This document shows, in pieces, positions 44,946 to 56,534 of a DNA stretch of 64,000 nucleotides. Both the position numbers and the translations under genes were made by a program. Within the stretch, counting starts at the first letter, position 1. Every line of letters starts with the position of its first letter. The notes under the pieces are model-generated. The model was not told the origin of the DNA. It made no database searches and was given only the letters and a program-made list of their open reading frames with translations. The stretch comes from Megaustenia siamemsis (lineage: Eukaryota; Mollusca; Gastropoda; Stylommatophora; Ariophantidae): the NCBI GenBank assembly GCA_032433765.1, contig JAVIAB010000073.1, forward strand, positions 70,128,959 to 70,192,958. Direction: 5' to 3'.

Positions 44946-46098
44946 CGATATATTTATATATTCCTTCCATTGCTTGTGAACTCTTGTACCTGTTAACGAG
45001 AGGTTAAGGGTCACGACACTTTTCCGATCAACCTCAGTACATTTCTGACTACTTCCATTATCTCAATACAACAAAGTTCATGTTTTCTTTGTCTCAGGTC
45101 GTCTATTTCTTTCGCATTATCGTTTCATGTCTTGTGTTTCAGAATTATCTAATCTTGCATTGTTTCCGTTATGCGTGTTGATCATTATGTGTACTGTAAC
45201 GCTGAAACAAACCATACTGTATCCGGGCGCGCTCACATTAAAAGCATCTGAGTCACTGTCTAGAACATTCTACGTTCTGTCGATTGTTTCTACTCTTTTA
45301 TCTTTACCAGAGGCGTGCACATATTTTTAAGGAACCCGGTGGAAGTGGTGAGGGAGATAGATAGAGAGAGAGAGAGACTCCTGGATAAAAGCCACAAAAT
45401 TGGTACCGCAAAGGCGAGTGAAGGTAGCAATAAATAATGAGGGGTGATATAATTAAAGGGCAAGAGTTAACACATGGAGGCCATGCCTAGATATCAAATA
45501 TTCAGCGTTCGCCCCTGAATGAAGCCTTGGTTTTGTGTTTTAATCTTCAGATTGTTGTTACAGAATGGTTTATTAAAAGCCTAATCAGCAATACATATTT
45601 TGATTTATGGCTTTTTTTTTTTAATGAAATATAGCACGGACCAAACACAGGGGTTAATTTATCGTCGATATATTCGTAACTATTCTTTGCATTAATTCTA
45701 ATGAAATATCAGTCATCAAAGAACAGCGATGAGCTGTTAAAATAAGAATTTATTTATAGAATTGTATCCCAGTCAGGAAGAAATGCGCGTGATAGAAAAT
45801 GTGCTTGTGAGGCAGTGCCAGCAGCTCTTTACAGGTTCAGTGCGACCCGCTATCACAGACATGGGCGTAGCAAATATTACGTAGCGTTGCCAAGCTAAAC
45901 AAGCAAGCTAGAACAGGTTGCAAGAGGCTATAAATGAATCAGTGTGTATCGGTTGTGTTAGAAATGATTTGCTTCTCCAGTTATCCGACATTTCTGTCCA
46001 TACGACTTTCTTACGCTTGTCTCCTTTTAAAATAATAAATTAATAAGTTTAAAATTATAACATATTTTTACCATGTTACTAATTTACATGTACTATTC
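44946..46098. other. unique sequence
   Basis: No gene recognised; a GA-rich patch at 45355-45376. The short ORF at 45127 has no motif. Confidence 0.45.
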
Positions 46099-46111
46099 TG
46101 TGACAATATCC

Positions 46112-46600
46112 AAAGAAATTAGGTTAAATACAAAAATAAAAATTTTCAACTCAAATGTTAAGGCGGTCCTATTATATGGCTGTGAAACATGGAGAGCAAC
46201 AAAATTGACAATCACGAAGGTACAGACTTTCATTAATGGATGCTTACGCAGGATAAAAGGATGGAAATGGCAGGACAAAATCACTAACATAGAATTATGG
46301 AAATGTACCAGTCAAACACCAGTGGATAAAGAGAAACAGCGAAGACGATGGCGCTGGATAGGACACACACTACGGAAGCCAACTGAGAGTATTACACAAC
46401 AGGCCCTTTTTTTGGAATCCCCAATGGGAAAAAACAAAGAGGAAGACCAAGGAATTCTTGGAGAAGACAGATAGAAGCTGAGATGAAGATGATGAGGAAG
46501 ACATGGAATGATCTTAAAAGAATTGCAAAAAACATAACGACTTGGAAAGTGTTTGTTGAAGACCTATGCTCCACTGGGAGCTAAAAAGGTAGAAGATTAT
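46112..46600 (+). pseudogene. FADD-family LINE tail, copy 2
   Basis: Aligns with the 3' half of 28005-29085: SKEIRLNTKIKIFNSNVK, a LLYGCETWRATKLTI segment, FINGCLRRIKGWKWQ, RRRWRWIGHTLRK and, after a frameshift near 46425, a RKTWNDLKRIAKN-like segment and the end ctccactgggagctaaaaag. 5'-truncated; ends in a ggtagaag-type tail. Flanks share tgtgaca, but I do not claim a TSD. Confidence 0.9.
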
Positions 46601-46614
46601 GTGACATATTATGT

Positions 46615-47290
46615 TAAAAGATAATAGTGAAGTGTCTAGTTTCTTTAGTTTTTTGTCTTTAGTTTGGACTGATGTTATTGCAGTCGAGGCTTTCCCATAT
46701 CCACTCTGCCGCCCGTTCCAGCAACCATCAAAGTGTTCATCAACTAATTGTTCCTGTCCTGCATTGATTGACCATGCTGCGTTCCCTTCTGCTGAGAATG
46801 CCCTACCTTTCTTCGACCTTCGTGGCGATGTGTGTTCCACCATTCTTTTTACACCTGGATCATCCTCAGCTTCCTTGTCATCCTGTGAGAGGTGTACTTG
46901 TAAAGCTCTTCGCAATGTCATACATGACCATTTTTAAGGTTTCTTACGTAATGACCGACCCGCCGACCTGTCGGCTACCTCATTGCCACGAACTCCTCCG
47001 TGTCCAGGCCAATATATCCAAGTTAGGCTACTAACATTATACATGTCGAGTAGGTAAATGCACCAACTATCCTGCAGAGTGTGTTCTTTTCAACACAGTG
47101 AAGCATGTTTTGCGAGTCTTTTAAGATGACCGCATGTGTTGTTGGTCTCTCAACCAGCCATGTGATAGTTTCTGTCACATCTTCAATCCCCAGTCCTGTT
47201 TTACAGTAACGCAGAAAACAACGGCTCAAGCGATAATGGGCCAAGACATCAGATCTCTAGCAGATTACGTTCACAGAAGCAAGCAACGTG
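46615..47290 (-). pseudogene. retrotransposon RNase H domain relic 3
   Basis: The minus strand reads EDVTETITWLVERPTTHAVI, LKDSQNML (catalytic-type Asp), then in another frame LDIYWPGHGGVRGNEVADR, and downstream SFNIICHI-ended sequence with QVHLSQDDKEAEDDPGVKRM. PGH.GVRGNE.ADR is the classic C-terminal RNase H motif. It diverges clearly from relics 1 and 2, so it represents another LINE family. Several frameshifts. Confidence 0.82.
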
Positions 47291-47474
47291 GTCAGACAAG
47301 GAGAACCATTGAGACTGACAGCTGAAGAAGCGACGTCCGTGATAAGACATACCACTTGATGAGGAGGACTGTTTATTATCAGTGATGTTATGTTGTTAGA
47401 TTTTGCTTTCACAATTTGTATAACTATGTTTGAAATTATGTTAGAACACAGAACAGATCCGCTCAAGTGAAGAC
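47291..47474. other. unique sequence
   Basis: Nothing recognised. Confidence 0.4.
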
Positions 47475-47960
47475 CACAGAACTCAGAATCAAGTCAAGAA
47501 TGTCATGTTATACCATACAACATAGAATCAAGTCAAGCATGTCATATTATACCATACAACATAGAATCAAGTCAAGAATGTCATGTTATACCATACAACA
47601 TAGAATCAAGTCAAGAATGTCATGTTTATACCATATAACAGAATAAAGTCAAGCATGTCATGATAGACCACAAAACATGAAATCAACTCAAGAATATTAT
47701 ATTATACCATACAACAAAGAATCAAGTCAAGAATATTATATTATACCATACAACAAAGAATCAAGTCAAGAATATTATATTATACCATAGAGCAAAGAAT
47801 CAAGTCAAGAATATTATATTATACCATAGAACAAAGAATCAAGTCAAGAATATTATATTATACCATAGAATATAGCGTCATGTCAGACCACAGAATAATG
47901 AATCGTCAAGAACGTCATGTCAGACCACAGAACATGGAATTACGTTAAGAAAGTCAAGTT
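47475..47960. repeat. 39-bp minisatellite, ~12 units
   Basis: Units contain aatcaagtcaagaatgtcat and tataccatacaacat. Two variants form blocks: gtcatgttat on the left and attatattat in the middle (47690-47870); the right edge decays. Confidence 0.93.
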
Positions 47961-49564
47961 AGACCAGAGAACATGGAATCAAGTAGAAAAAAAAAACACA
48001 CACACAAAGCTTACGTATAGAACACTCTACTAGGTGTCAAATAGTCCTGGTATAATCACGCCTCGTAAGAAAAAAGATAGAATGGTTTTCACATGAAGTG
48101 TGCTTGGAACTCTCAAAAAGAGAAATTAATAACCAGTATCATGGTTTCACATCACGTGCTCATAATCGTTCAGGAAAAATTAAAAAATAGAAAAAAATGG
48201 TATGTTAGAAGCTTTACGTGATTAGTGGACGACACAGATTAAACGACGTTTCGGCCCAATAGGCCTTCAGCAGGAACAAAAAAAAAAACATTGTCACACG
48301 GATATGTAAGTAACACTTATAACGAATCATCCAAAACAAAAATAATCGAAATATGTCTATCTTGTCTGTCAGGCCGAGGTCAAAATGAAAAGGAAATGGT
48401 AACCTGAGTGTCGCTGTCGGTGAACCTTGAATAACTCTTGCAGCATCAGCTCTTAGTACAGATTTGATGGTTTTTGTTATCTTTGTTCATACAGTCACTT
48501 GTTCTTGTCCATTTCTAACAGTAGATGGTAGTTTCACGTCATAGACTTGAATACCGGACCTAAAGTTGTATCGTTAATCTCCGATTAGATTAGGCACACT
48601 ATCCCACTTGTTCTCATGTCAGTGGTTACTGTTAAATAAAACCGCATCGTCTCACCTGTAATTCAAACCGTTTACTTTCTAAACAGGCACATCAGTATCG
48701 ATTGTCGAGGCACTCGCACCAGCATTGAATACCACTTTCTTAGTAGGAAAGAAATCGTATCGTCATATCCACCCTAAGAACGTATCGTCATATCCACCCT
48801 AAGAATAGGACACAATGTACTCCGAAATCACATAAGTGAGCCATACATGATGAAGTTGAGCCCTGTGTTTGGCTTGGAGACAAACCAAGTTGGATAAGCG
48901 AGTGAGGATACAAGTAGAAACAGTGAGTTACAAAAAATGCCGCGCGAAGATCGGGCCGATTTGCAAAGATATCGCAACTTGTTATAAACTGTAACAAAAT
49001 GGTATCTACGTCCATTTATCGTTCTTTTAAGTATAGATGACGGAGAGGATTTGTCAACAGGTGAAAGTATAAAAAAGAGGAAATGATAAACACACCCCTC
49101 TCCAATCCTGATCCAATTATAGAAGGTCTATCTTGAACGGCGTGGCTTATGGCCAGAAGTAGCGCATTAAAGCTGCACAGAGTTCAATAACCGAAGCCTT
49201 GAGTGTAAGCTCTGCAAGGTAACCAGGTAGGGTAACAATCAAGGGATTGTGAAGGAGAATATTCCAGAACACGGTAAAAATAGGCTCTGCACATTATTTT
49301 AGCTTGTCGTGTATGCTGATTAATTCATATACTATGATGATACTTGGACAGATGGTAGATGTACAGCAGTGGTAATGTACAGACTAATTCTATATCACGC
49401 TGCATTTCAATGAATGGGGAAAAAAAGAATGATTCTACACAACTCAATGTTAACAGTGAAATTTAAAAAAAAAAATAGTTTGTCATTGTTATGTTGAATC
49501 AGTGTTGACAATTGGGGGTATGAATTCTATGGAGGCAGTGGTTCAACTAAAGAATTTTGAAAAC
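47961..49564. other. mostly unique sequence
   Basis: No gene recognised. It contains a 25-bp direct tandem pair at 48755-48804 (cgtatcgtcatatccaccct) and the hammerhead-like motif at 48249-48273. Confidence 0.5.
48249..48273 (-). ncRNA. possible degenerate hammerhead-ribozyme core
   Basis: The minus strand reads ctgctga, then ggcc, a short loop, ggcc, then gaaac. A hammerhead core is ctganga - stem II - gaaa, and here ggcc/ggcc can pair as stem II. One core position is wrong (ctgc for ctga), so the motif is probably inactive. Penelope-like elements and retrozymes of animals carry such motifs, but no reverse transcriptase is seen nearby. Confidence 0.3.
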
Positions 49565-51027
49565 ACCATGAAAGTTTGTTAACAACAGTAGGAAGGAGAA
49601 AAGAAAGTTTATTACTAACAGTAGGAGGGAGAAAAGAAAGTTTATTACTAACAGTAGGAGGGAGAAAAGAAAGTTTTTTACCAACAGTAGCAGGGAGAAA
49701 AAAAAGTTTTTTACCAACAGTAGGAGGGAGAAAAGAAAGTTTATTACTAACAGTAGGAGGGAGAAAAGAAAGTTTATTACTAAAAGTAGGAGGGAGAAAA
49801 GAAAGTTTATTACTAACAGTAGGAGAGACAAAAGAAAGTTTATTACTAACAGTAGGAGGGAGAAAAGAAAGTTTATTACTAACAGTAGGAGGGAAAAAGA
49901 AAGTTTATTACTAACAGTAGGAGGGAGAAAAGAAAGTTTATTACTAACAGTAGGAGGGAAAAAAGAAAGTTTATTACTAACGGTAGGGGAAAAAAGAAAG
50001 TTTATTACTAACAGTAGGAGGGAAAAAATAAAGTTTATTACTAACAGTAGGAGGGAGAAAAGAAAGTTTATTACTAACAGTAGGAGGGAGAAAAGAAAGT
50101 TTTTTACCAACAGTAGCAGGGAGAAAAAAAAGTTTTTTACCAACAGTAGGAGGGAGAAAAGAAAGTTTATTACTAACAGTAGGAGGGAGAAAAGAAAGTT
50201 TATTACTAAAAGTAGGAGGGAGAAAAGAAAGTTTATTACTAACAGTAGGAGGGACAAAAGAAAGTTTATTACTAACAGTAGGAGTGAGAAAAGAAAGTTT
50301 GTTACTAACAGTAGGAGGGACAAAAGAAAATTTATTACTAACAGTAGGAGGGAGAAAAGAAAGTTTGTTACTAACAGTAGGAGGGAGAAAAGAACGTTTA
50401 TTACTAACAGTAGGAGGGAGAAAAGAAAGTTTATTACTAACAGTAGGAGGGAGAAAAGAAAGTTTATTACTAACGGTAGGAGGGAGAAAAGAAAGTTTAT
50501 TACTAACAGTAGGAGGGAGAAAAGAACGTTTATTACTAACAGTAGGAGGGAGAAAATAAAGTTTATTACTAACAGTAGGAGGGAAAAAAGAAAGTTTATT
50601 ACTAACGGTAGGAGGGAGAAAAGAAAGTTTATTACTAACAATAGGAGGGATAAATTATATTTATTACTAACAGTAGGAGGGAGAAAAGAAAGTTTATAAC
50701 TAACGGTAGGAGGGAGAAAAGAAAGTTTATTACTAGCAGTAGGAGGGAGCAATTATATTTATTACTAACAGTAGGAGGGAAAAAAGAAAGTTTATTACTA
50801 ACGGTAGGAGGGAGAAAAGAAAGTTTATTACTAGCAGTAGGAGGGAGAAATTATATTTATTACTAACAGTAGGAGGGAGAAAAGAAAGTTTATTACTAAC
50901 AGTAGGGGGGAGAAAAGAAAGTTTTTTACCAACTGTAGCAGGGTGAAAAGAAAGTTTTTTTACCAACAGTAGGAGGGAGAAAAGAAAGTTTTTTACCAAC
51001 AGTAGGAGGGAGAAAAGAAAGTTTTTT
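49565..51027. repeat. 33-bp minisatellite, left block, ~44 units
   Basis: Units contain acagtaggagggagaaaaga and aagtttattacta. A block with the rare words ttttttaccaacagtagcag and ttactaaaagtagg occurs at 49684 and again at 50110, about 13 units apart, so a higher-order duplication of about 426 bp is present. The 33-bp period keeps a 401-codon minus frame open (50752-49547); I regard it as non-genic. Confidence 0.97.
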
Positions 51028-51038
51028 TTATTAACAGT

Positions 51039-51314
51039 CTATCTATCTATTGACCTTTCGAGCCGTAACCGGCCCATAGGGCGTAGACCAAGATACACCT
51101 TCTCCTATATGAATTTTTGTTCTAGCAGTTTTCTTTTAAAGATATTTTATCAAATCTCGCCATCTGTCTCTGTTCTGTGCAAGCAGTTCTATCTCATTGA
51201 GGGAGCCGATTCCTGCTGCTCTTGCCTCTCTCATCAATGTTCTTCTCAGTGTCTCCCTGGGTCTTCCTCTTTTTCTTTTACCTGTTGTTTCCCATATGAG
51301 GGCTTGCTTTGCTA
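51039..51314 (-). pseudogene. LINE 3' tail inserted in the 33-bp minisatellite
   Basis: The minus strand reads AKQALIWETTGKRKRGRPRE, TLRRTLMREARAAGIGS and NEIELLAQNRDRWRDLIKYL, the C-terminus typical of RTE-like LINEs, then a 3' UTR ending in tagatagatagac repeats. A perfect 11-bp TSD, ttattaacagt, flanks it at 51028-51038 and 51315-51325; both copies are minisatellite sequence with the same private variant (attaac for actaac). 276 bp; only the tail was inserted. Confidence 0.93.
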
Positions 51315-51325
51315 TTATTAACAGT

Positions 51326-52553
51326 AGGAGGGAGAAAAGAAAGTTTATTACTAACAATAGGAGGGAGAAAAGAAAGTTTTTTACCGACAGTAGGAGGGAG
51401 AAAAGAAAGTTTTTTATCAACAGTAAGAGAGAGAAAAGAAAGTTTTTTACCAACAGTAAGAGAGAGAAAAGAAAGTTTTTTACCAACAGTAGGAGGGAGA
51501 AAAGAATGTTTTTTACCAACAGTAAGAGAGAGAAAAGAAAGTTTTTTACCAACAGTAGGAGGGAGAAAAGAAAGTTTTTTACCAACAGTAAGAGGGAGAA
51601 AAGAAAGTTTTTTACCAACAGTAGGAGAGAGAAAAGAAAGTTTTTTTACCAACAGTAGGAGGGAGAAAAGAAAGTTTTTTTACCAACAGTAAGAGAGAGA
51701 AAAGAATGTTTTTTTACCAACAGTAGGAGGGAGAAAGTATATTTATTACTAAAAGTAGGAAGAAGAAAAGAAAGGTTTTTACTAACAGTAGGAGGGAGAA
51801 AGTATATTTATTACTAAAAGTAGGAAGAAGAAAAGAAAGGTTTTTTTTTACTAACAGTAGGAGGGAGAAAGTATATTTATTACTAAAAGTAGGAGAAGAA
51901 AAGAAAGGTTTTTTACTAACAGTAGGAAGAAGAAAAGTATATTTATTACTAACAGTAGGAAGAAGAAAAGTATATTTAATACTAACAGCAGGAGGGAGAA
52001 AGTATATTTATTACTAACAGTAGGAAGAAGAAAAGTATATTTATTACTAACAGTAGGAAGAAGAAAAGTATATTTATTACTAACAGCCGGAGGGAGAAAG
52101 TATGTTTATTACTAACAGCAGGAGGGAGAAAGTATATTTATTACTAAAAGTAGGAGAGAGAAAGTATATTTATTACTAACAGTAGGAGGGCGAAAGTATA
52201 TTTATTATTACCAGTATGAGGGAGAAAGTATGTTTATTACTAACAGCGGGGTGGGGGAGTATATTTATTGCTAACAGCAGGAGGGAGAAAGTATATTTAT
52301 TACTTTCAGTAGGAGAGAGAAAGTATATGTATTACTAACAGTAGGAGGGAGAAAGTATATTTATTACTAACAGCAGGAGGGAGAAAGTATATTTATTACT
52401 AACAGCAGGAGGGAGAAAAGAAAGTTTTTTTACTAACAGTAGGAGGGAGAAAGTATATTTATTACTAACAGCAGGATGGAGAAAGTATATTCATTACTAA
52501 CAGCAGGAGGGAGAAAAGTATATTTATTACTAACAGCAGGAGGGAGCAAACGT
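51326..52553. repeat. 33-bp minisatellite, right block, ~38 units
   Basis: Continues the array right of the LINE. From about 51326 to 51720 units are gaaaagaaagttttttacca type. After about 51735 they change to a shorter variant with gagaaagtatatttattact and acagcaggaggg, i.e. a different unit population. Confidence 0.96.
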
Positions 52554-53107
52554 CATTTTGGCGCTGTTCTGTGAAGGGAACAGCTGAAATATATTGTTAC
52601 AGAATAGTTGAGACAATAAAGAAACAAACCAAACAGTTGGCAGATAAATTCTCTTGTTTGGGTGTCAGCTACAGAATTCTCCGCTGTAGACGGAGCAGTT
52701 GGAGTTGTAAGTAATAACATTGTCTACTTTATTGCGAAAAACAAAAGGCACAAAAAAGCAGAGGAAGAAGTGAAAGGAGTAGTGCAAGATAATGAGAAGA
52801 AGTAGAAAAATACTTGAAATTGTGAAGGGACATGACGACATTACTTGACTAAGCATGGTCGTGGTGACGTAGACATTCACATTAAGGCAAGCAAGCTGCA
52901 GGTCGATGTGACCAGGTTCCGGTAAGCTGCTTTGTAAATGGGGAAGCTGGGGTAGGAGGGTGATAGAATATTCTGGGGTTTTATTTAGTGTCGGAATAGA
53001 AGAAGATAAGAAAAAAGCACTGGATGAAGAGAATGGAGTAGCGGAAGATAAAGAGAACAAGTGCAAATAGTAAAGAATGTAGAACGAAAAGGCGATGAAA
53101 TGGCAGA
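52554..53107. other. unique purine-biased sequence
   Basis: No gene recognised. Confidence 0.4.
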
Positions 53108-53580
53108 CTATTTTAGAAAATAAAGAATAAAAAGTGAAATAGACGTGAGCTGAAGAAGTCGTAGAAATAGAAAAGGGGGAAGTAGAAAGAAAAAAAGAGG
53201 GGTGGGGGTGGGGGAGGGATAAGAAGAAGGGGAAAGCAGAAAGAGAAGGAAACCCAGAAGAAACGAAAAAAATGATGAGAAGAGAAAAAGGTAGAAGAAT
53301 GAGAGAAAGAGTAGAATTAGAATAAGTAGAAGAGATGAAAGGAAACTTGGGAAAATAGAATTAAAAGGAATGAAGGAGGAAAGTGAGAATGAAAAATTTA
53401 GGGAAGAAGAAAGAGAAGGAAAGTAAAAAAAAAATAGGATATCGATGATAAGGAAGAAAGAGTAATGAAAGTAAAAGTAATGGATGACGGAGAAAGGGAA
53501 GGGTAAAAACAGTCGGAAAGAGAGGAGAAAGTAAGAAGTCGAAGGAAAAAGAAATGATGTAGACTGGACAAAAAAATTAC
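53108..53580. repeat. purine-rich (GAA-type) low-complexity tract with G4 motif
   Basis: Almost all A and G on the plus strand for about 470 bp. At 53199-53218 it has runs of 4, 5, 5 and 3 G separated by single bases, a textbook G-quadruplex motif. The minus frame here is Ser/Phe/Leu-rich and not a credible protein. Confidence 0.88.
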
Positions 53581-53869
53581 AAGCTCTGAGTTCCACATAA
53601 TGTCAGTTTGTCAGCATGGCTTGGGGAAAAAAGGCAGCCGAAAATAGCAGTTCGCGATGAGTAAGAGTTATTGCTCTTGTTATGTGACTGCGTGGTGGAA
53701 GGGGGTCACGATGAGTTAGCTAGTTTACATGAAGAGTCTGTGAGCTTTCTCTACCTCATTATAACGCATACACAACTGGGGAACAATGGGCGAAAAATAG
53801 AAACTATTTTCTGTTCACAATTTGTTAATAATTACAAGAAATCCATGACAGAACAGTAGTTGCTGAGCT

Positions 53870-54065
53870 GTTCCACAATGGATGAGCGGTTCGATTCACC
53901 CTACCAACCGATCGACTCTAGGTTCACCCACAATTAAATGGCTGCCAGAGATTTTTTTTTTCCCCTGGCGTTGTGCTGACTAGGTTGCTCAGGAATGTAA
54001 AGCTAAGGTTCCCCTACACTCCCTGCTAGGCGCATGTAGGAGAATATGTTGCTAGTGACTATATA
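53870..54065 (+). mobile_element. degenerate SINE-C-like element
   Basis: Contains tctaggttcacccacaatta, aatggctgccagagattttt, gcgttgtgctgactaggttg in SINE-C order. The head is weak (gcggttcgattcaccc). Confidence 0.5.
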
Positions 54066-54154
54066 TTTCCATGACCACAGCACATATCGCCATTATTTAT
54101 TTCCCATACAATATTATGGCACACATTTATAGAGCCTTCCTGGTTTGAACAAAA

Positions 54155-54235
54155 GCCTGCCACTTCTGGGAATCGAACTCGGATCCTTCTGATCAGAAAG
54201 TGAACACACAAACCACTCAACCACTGAGGCTGTAT
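54155..54235 (-). mobile_element. tRNA-like SINE head
   Basis: The minus strand reads cctcagtggttgagtggttt (A box) and ccgagttcgattcccagaag (B box). The flank toward 54060 may be its body. Not convincing as a functional tRNA gene. Confidence 0.55.
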
Positions 54236-54404
54236 GAAATGTGCTTTTTGTAAAAAAAGAGAATATGGAAACTACTAACTCTGTATTACTTGTAATTGAA
54301 ACCAGAAAGTATAACCAGGTTATTTTCTTTGTCTTTCCTTATATTTCAAAGTTTTCTCAGAAAATCACTAAGCAAGAACAGGTAACTCACAGCTGCTACA
54401 GTTC

Positions 54405-54858
54405 GGTAAACGTTGATCTCCAGTGTTCAGTGAACGTTGATCTCCAGTTTTCAGTGAACGTTGATCTCCAGTTTTCAGTGAACGTTGATCTCCAGTGTTA
54501 AGTGAACATTGATCTCCAGTGTTAAGTGAACATTGATCTCCAGTGTTAAGTGAACATTGATCTCCAGTGTTCAGTGAACGTTGATCTCCAGTTTTCAGGG
54601 AACATTGATCTCCAGTGTTCAGCGAACGTTGATCTCCATTTTTCAGGGAACATTGATCTCCAGTGTTCAGTGAACGTTGATCTCCAGTTTTCAGGGAACG
54701 TTGATCTCCAGTGTTCAGTGAACGTTGATCTCCAGTGTTCAGTGAACATTGATCTCCAGTTTTCAGGGAACATTGATCTCCAGTGTTCAGTGAACATTGA
54801 TCTCCAGTGTTCAGTGAACATTGATCTCCAGTGTTCAGTGAACATTGGTCTCCAGTGA
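54405..54858. repeat. 24-bp minisatellite, ~19 units
   Basis: Units of ttcagtgaacgttgatctcc plus agtg or agtt, with acattg/acgttg and gtgttaag variants. The period is eight codons (minus-frame NTGDQCSL), so a long frame is open; I regard it as non-genic. Confidence 0.96.
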
Positions 54859-56180
54859 AACTCAGGCACAATCACCCCAGAATGAACAAGCAGTAGATTC
54901 CGTACGAGAGGTAAAGGGGGAGAGAACTACAACTACTTCAAGAATCGCAAACAATTAATGCAACACTTATCTGTTCATGCCGAGTCACTCTCCATTATCA
55001 CTTTTCATGTATTACTATTAGAATGTTATTCAATTTCTGCATCTCTCTTGTTGTAAGTAATAGGGAAATTTACACAGAGCTTCGGACCTGGCAATATCTT
55101 CACTCCCAGTTCATACAGTCTTAATAGCGACATAGTTATACCTGTTTTAAAGTCGCTCGCCCTATCCACCTCTCTGAGGTTATTAATAAATGATATATGC
55201 TTTATCCAATTGCTTTCCATCTGCTAATTTCCTCGAACCGACCAGTCACCTGTTCCGTCGTTAACTATTAATTACATTAAACATGTTTATGTTATTTATT
55301 AAGATTGATAAACTAACAGTTTTAATTAATGGTGTTTAAGAAGTATTGCACCCAGAAGAAGATGGATAGATGCAGTGATAGAAACATGTAACAACAAAGG
55401 AAATTACTAATTCAGACAGTTCGAGCAGAGCAAGAACGACAAATGATAAAACCAAGACACCTTTTCGGTACCAGTGAGAAAGAGAAAAGAAAGAAGAAAG
55501 AAAGAATAAGTATTGCACCAGGAAGGAACATCAATACATGTAATATGACAATGCAATATTAATGTTGATTAAATTTCGTGACGTCGTACGCTGTGTAGCA
55601 TCTGGGCTGAACGCGCCAGAGTCAGCACATCATTAGATGATCAAGATCTCACTCCACCTCTACTTGCTGACTCCGATGAAAGATCAACCAATATGGCACA
55701 ACCAGAAGGGATCGACAGGGAAGGCAACCCGGTACAGTTAAATGTCATACTCTGATGGACAGAAAGACGTAGATATTGGAGTTTACTGCGGACTACAATA
55801 CAAGGCACATCTGCGCCCGTTAACGTCCTTCTGATGGCGTTAAACGAAGAGTGTTAGTCGTCGGGCGAGACAGCAGAAGAATGAGTTTCCGTAGCTTTGA
55901 AGTTAAAGCACTCTCCTAAAGTAAAAGAGTTCCTGGTGCGTGCACTAGTCGGACTGAGTGTAGGCTCATCAATTCTATTGACATTTGAAAATTGGAAACA
56001 AAAGACTGTATGCCCATTTATGGGCTACATTAAAAAAATTAATATTTATATTTTGATTGTAATTATATGAACCACCCAACAGAAATCACCCCCCCCCTTT
56101 TTTTTTTCTTCCCTCAGAACACACGCGGGTGTTACTGTAAATGCAAATGCATCGATGCTGCTACCTTCTCCAAATCAGAG
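54859..56180. other. unique sequence
   Basis: About 1.3 kb; no gene or repeat recognised. A GA-rich patch lies at 55475-55508 and a C/T run at about 56090-56108. Confidence 0.45.
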
Positions 56181-56184
56181 CCAG

Positions 56185-56275
56185 TTCTTTTATGTAAACT
56201 GGATATTTAATCCAACGTAGCTTCACCTTTTCGCCAAACTAACGAGCTAGCCGCTACGCCACTGTCTCTCACAAA
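56185..56275 (-). mobile_element. weak tRNA-like SINE head
   Basis: The minus strand has acagtggcgtagcggctagc (A-box-like); the B-box position (acgttggattaaa) is degenerate. Confidence 0.35.
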
Positions 56276-56534
56276 TTAAAATAATGAGGTGGGTGTGGGT
56301 TATGTACCTGAGAGGGAAGGTGTTGAAAACAGCAGGGGAGATAGAAGGCATGAGAAACCGCGGTAGACAGAGGAAAGCAGTTTTGAAATAAATAACTATA
56401 TTTGTGCGAAACAGAAATGTTGAGATTTTCAAAGGACAGAAAAATGTGATAAAAATTGAATTCCGATGACACAAGATATGACTTTTTATGGTGTTGATGA
56501 ACTATTGTCAAGACAGACGGACATGTCCTGAAGA

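Noticed and set aside
49547..50752. 401-codon minus-strand frame
   Set aside because: It is the 33-bp minisatellite read as 11 codons. No start context, no domain, and similar frames exist on the other strand.
53108..53596. 162-codon minus ORF resembling a membrane protein
   Set aside because: Low-complexity Phe/Ser/Leu sequence from a purine-rich tract.
54368..54871. 167-codon frame with NTGDQCSL repeats
   Set aside because: 24-bp tandem repeat, both strands open; no supporting gene structure.
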